Positions 62,783-64,000 of a stretch of 64,000 nucleotides of DNA are shown here, in pieces; position 1 is the stretch's first letter; the number at the start of each line of letters is the position of its first letter. A program made the position numbers and the translations under genes. The stretch covers positions 186,001 to 250,000 of the forward strand of contig NZ_JQJY01000009.1 of the NCBI RefSeq assembly GCF_000745775.1, in the 5' to 3' direction. This DNA comes from Flavobacterium sp. ASV13. Its GTDB lineage: Bacteria > Bacteroidota > Bacteroidia > Flavobacteriales > Flavobacteriaceae. The notes under the pieces were generated by a model. The model saw only the letters and a program-made list of their open reading frames with translations. It had not been told where the DNA came from and did no database searches.

Positions 62783-64000
62783 TTACAGCGAATATTTTAA
62801 AGTAACTCCGTAAGTTCTTTGGTCACCAATTACCCCTGCATATTGTCCTGCGTTACCTCCGGCAGGCAACAATTGCTCATAGTAATCTTTATTCAATAAG
62901 TTGCGTCCCCAGAAGTGAACAGATAGCCCTTGAGAGGCACGGAAACCTAAACGTGCATTAAAAATAGCATATCCTGGTACAACCAAATATTTTGAAGCCG
63001 ATGGACTTGAAGAAAATTCTGAACGAGCATAAGAATCAAGTGCTACAAATATTTTTCCTCTATTTCCAAAGAATGTTGCATTGTCGGAAAGCTCTCCGCC
63101 TAATGATCCTGCCCATCTTGAAGCTCCAGGCAAATCAGTTCCAGAAACATCTTTGAAAGATACCGGTGCACCAGTTTCTTCTAATGGAAGCGGAGCATTT
63201 GTAAATTTCACATATTTTCCGTCAGTATAAGTTGCAGCAGCATTTACTGTTAAATGTGAGCTAAATACGAAACTTGCATCTAATTCTGCACCTCTTACAC
63301 GTACTTTATCAGCATTTGCAAGGTATCCACGGTTTACACCTAATTCAGCAGCCTGAACGTTTGTTTGGAAATCTTTAATATCTGTATTGAAGAACGTTAA
63401 GTTGAAAATCGAATTTTTAAATGGAGACGTTTTTACTCCAACTTCATAATGATTTACTTTTTCAGGTTTGATTACAGCAAGATCCAATAACGGATTTCCT
63501 TTTGAATCTGTAGGAAGTCCAGCAACGTTTACACCAACTGGTTTGTAGCTTTTTGCATAAGTTGCATAAGCATTGATTTTGTCTGTAACTTTATAAGTCA
63601 ATGTTAAGTTTCCTGAAAAATCGGTATTGTCTGTACTTGAATCAAAAGCCTGATCAGAGTAAACTGATTTTTTCAAAGCAATTAACGCAGGATCATTAGT
63701 TTGTAAACCTCCGTAAGTTAAACGGCTGTAATGAGCATCTTTTTTATCAAAGTTATATCTTAAACCTGGTAAGACATGCAAGCGTTCTGTAATTGCCCAG
63801 TCAATTTGGCCAAATACTGCTGCACTTGAAGCTCTGATTCTAGCATCAGTTTTGATTCCGTAGCCTTCAAAAAGACCTGGAGTTTTCCATAATGGGCTAG
63901 TAGAACTTTGTGCGAATCTCCATTGTGCATTTCCAGATTCTTCTGTACCATCTGTTTGAGAAGTTTGATCAATAAAGAATACTCCCGCAACACCACTAAC
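62783..64000 (-). CDS. TonB-dependent receptor, C-terminal part (cut by window edge)
   Basis: The frame stays open from 62783 to the window end (406 codons), so the N terminus lies outside. The visible part begins inside the barrel (VSGVAGVFFIDQTSQTDG) and continues through AAVFGQIDWAITERLHVLPGLRYNFDK, FDSSTDNTDFSGNLTLTYKV, YEVGVKTSPFKNSIFNLTFFNTDIKDFQ and VHFWGRNLLNKDYYEQLLP. It closes with YGVTLKYSL, a typical barrel end. The strand pattern and NLLNKDYY motif mark a TonB-dependent receptor of the siderophore/vitamin type. The ligand is unknown. The plug and TonB box are not visible. Confidence 0.93.
   Translation of the reverse strand, partial: VSGVAGVFFIDQTSQTDGTEESGNAQWRFAQSSTSPLWKTPGLFEGYGIKTDARIRASSAAVFGQIDWAITERLHVLPGLRYNFDKKDAHYSRLTYGGLQTNDPALIALKKSVYSDQAFDSSTDNTDFSGNLTLTYKVTDKINAYATYAKSYKPVGVNVAGLPTDSKGNPLLDLAVIKPEKVNHYEVGVKTSPFKNSIFNLTFFNTDIKDFQTNVQAAELGVNRGYLANADKVRVRGAELDASFVFSSHLTVNAAATYTDGKYVKFTNAPLPLEETGAPVSFKDVSGTDLPGASRWAGSLGGELSDNATFFGNRGKIFVALDSYARSEFSSSPSASKYLVVPGYAIFNARLGFRASQGLSVHFWGRNLLNKDYYEQLLPAGGNAGQYAGVIGDQRTYGVTLKYSL

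Noticed and set aside
63760-63996. 78-aa minus-strand ORF as a separate gene
   Set aside because: It is out of frame with the TonB-dependent receptor, whose true frame is open to the window end; the receptor is partial, not frameshifted.

Overview
The window looks like a chromosomal segment of a Flavobacterium very close to F. johnsoniae. The strongest evidence is an intact gliding/type IX secretion cluster gldK-gldL-gldM-gldN followed by the gldN paralogue gldO, a pattern I know from F. johnsoniae. Low GC content, TAnnTTTG promoter boxes, many DUF families typical of Bacteroidetes and a Flavo-1-like RNA agree with this.

Layout. 1-550: 5' end of a DUF3754-like gene. 551-6300: small accessory region with an OLD-family nuclease, an unknown 161-aa protein, two IS3-like transposase genes (one complete, one lacking its catalytic domain), a 51-aa membrane protein, and several palindromic or direct repeats. 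6629-11040: SulP anion transporter, two unknown proteins and an exported phosphodiesterase. 11353-18774: a long minus-strand block in the order miaB, sigma-54 activator, lptE-like, TPR-like protein, secG, groES, groEL. 19101-30100: topA, a degenerate arginase-like protein, gldKLMNO and an FAD oxidoreductase. 30066-48885: ordinary core and accessory genes (ABC-F ATPase, App1 phosphatase, lipid kinase, GNAT, LRR protein, acyltransferase, ThuA, TlpA-like, glycosyltransferase, MutS-like, an exported actin-fold protein), plus tRNA-fMet. 49292-56143: tRNA-Glu, two SRPBCC proteins with a frameshifted membrane gene, an M13 peptidase, two paralogous probable immunity proteins, and a GIY-YIG gene lying between an intact tRNA-fMet and a 3' fragment of it. 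56286-64000: era, a Flavo-1-like RNA, der, a large outer-membrane protein, a DUF2490 protein and the 3' part of a TonB-dependent receptor cut by the window end.

How the genes work together. GldK-N form the periplasmic ring and motor of T9SS and gliding. miaB, secG, lptE, groES/EL, topA, era and der are housekeeping genes. Most other genes are single transcription units closed by clear hairpin terminators, many shared by convergent genes.

The most unusual material is (i) the GIY-YIG/tRNA-fMet arrangement with 28-bp direct repeats, (ii) two tandem immunity-like genes, each preceded by the same 17-codon remnant of a reading frame, probably the tail of a lost toxin gene, (iii) the repeat-bounded OLD-nuclease region, and (iv) apparent pseudoenzymes or relocated enzymes: the arginase-like neighbour of gldK and an exported Ppx/GppA-like fold protein. 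Function calls come from reading motifs in the sequence and were not checked against databases.
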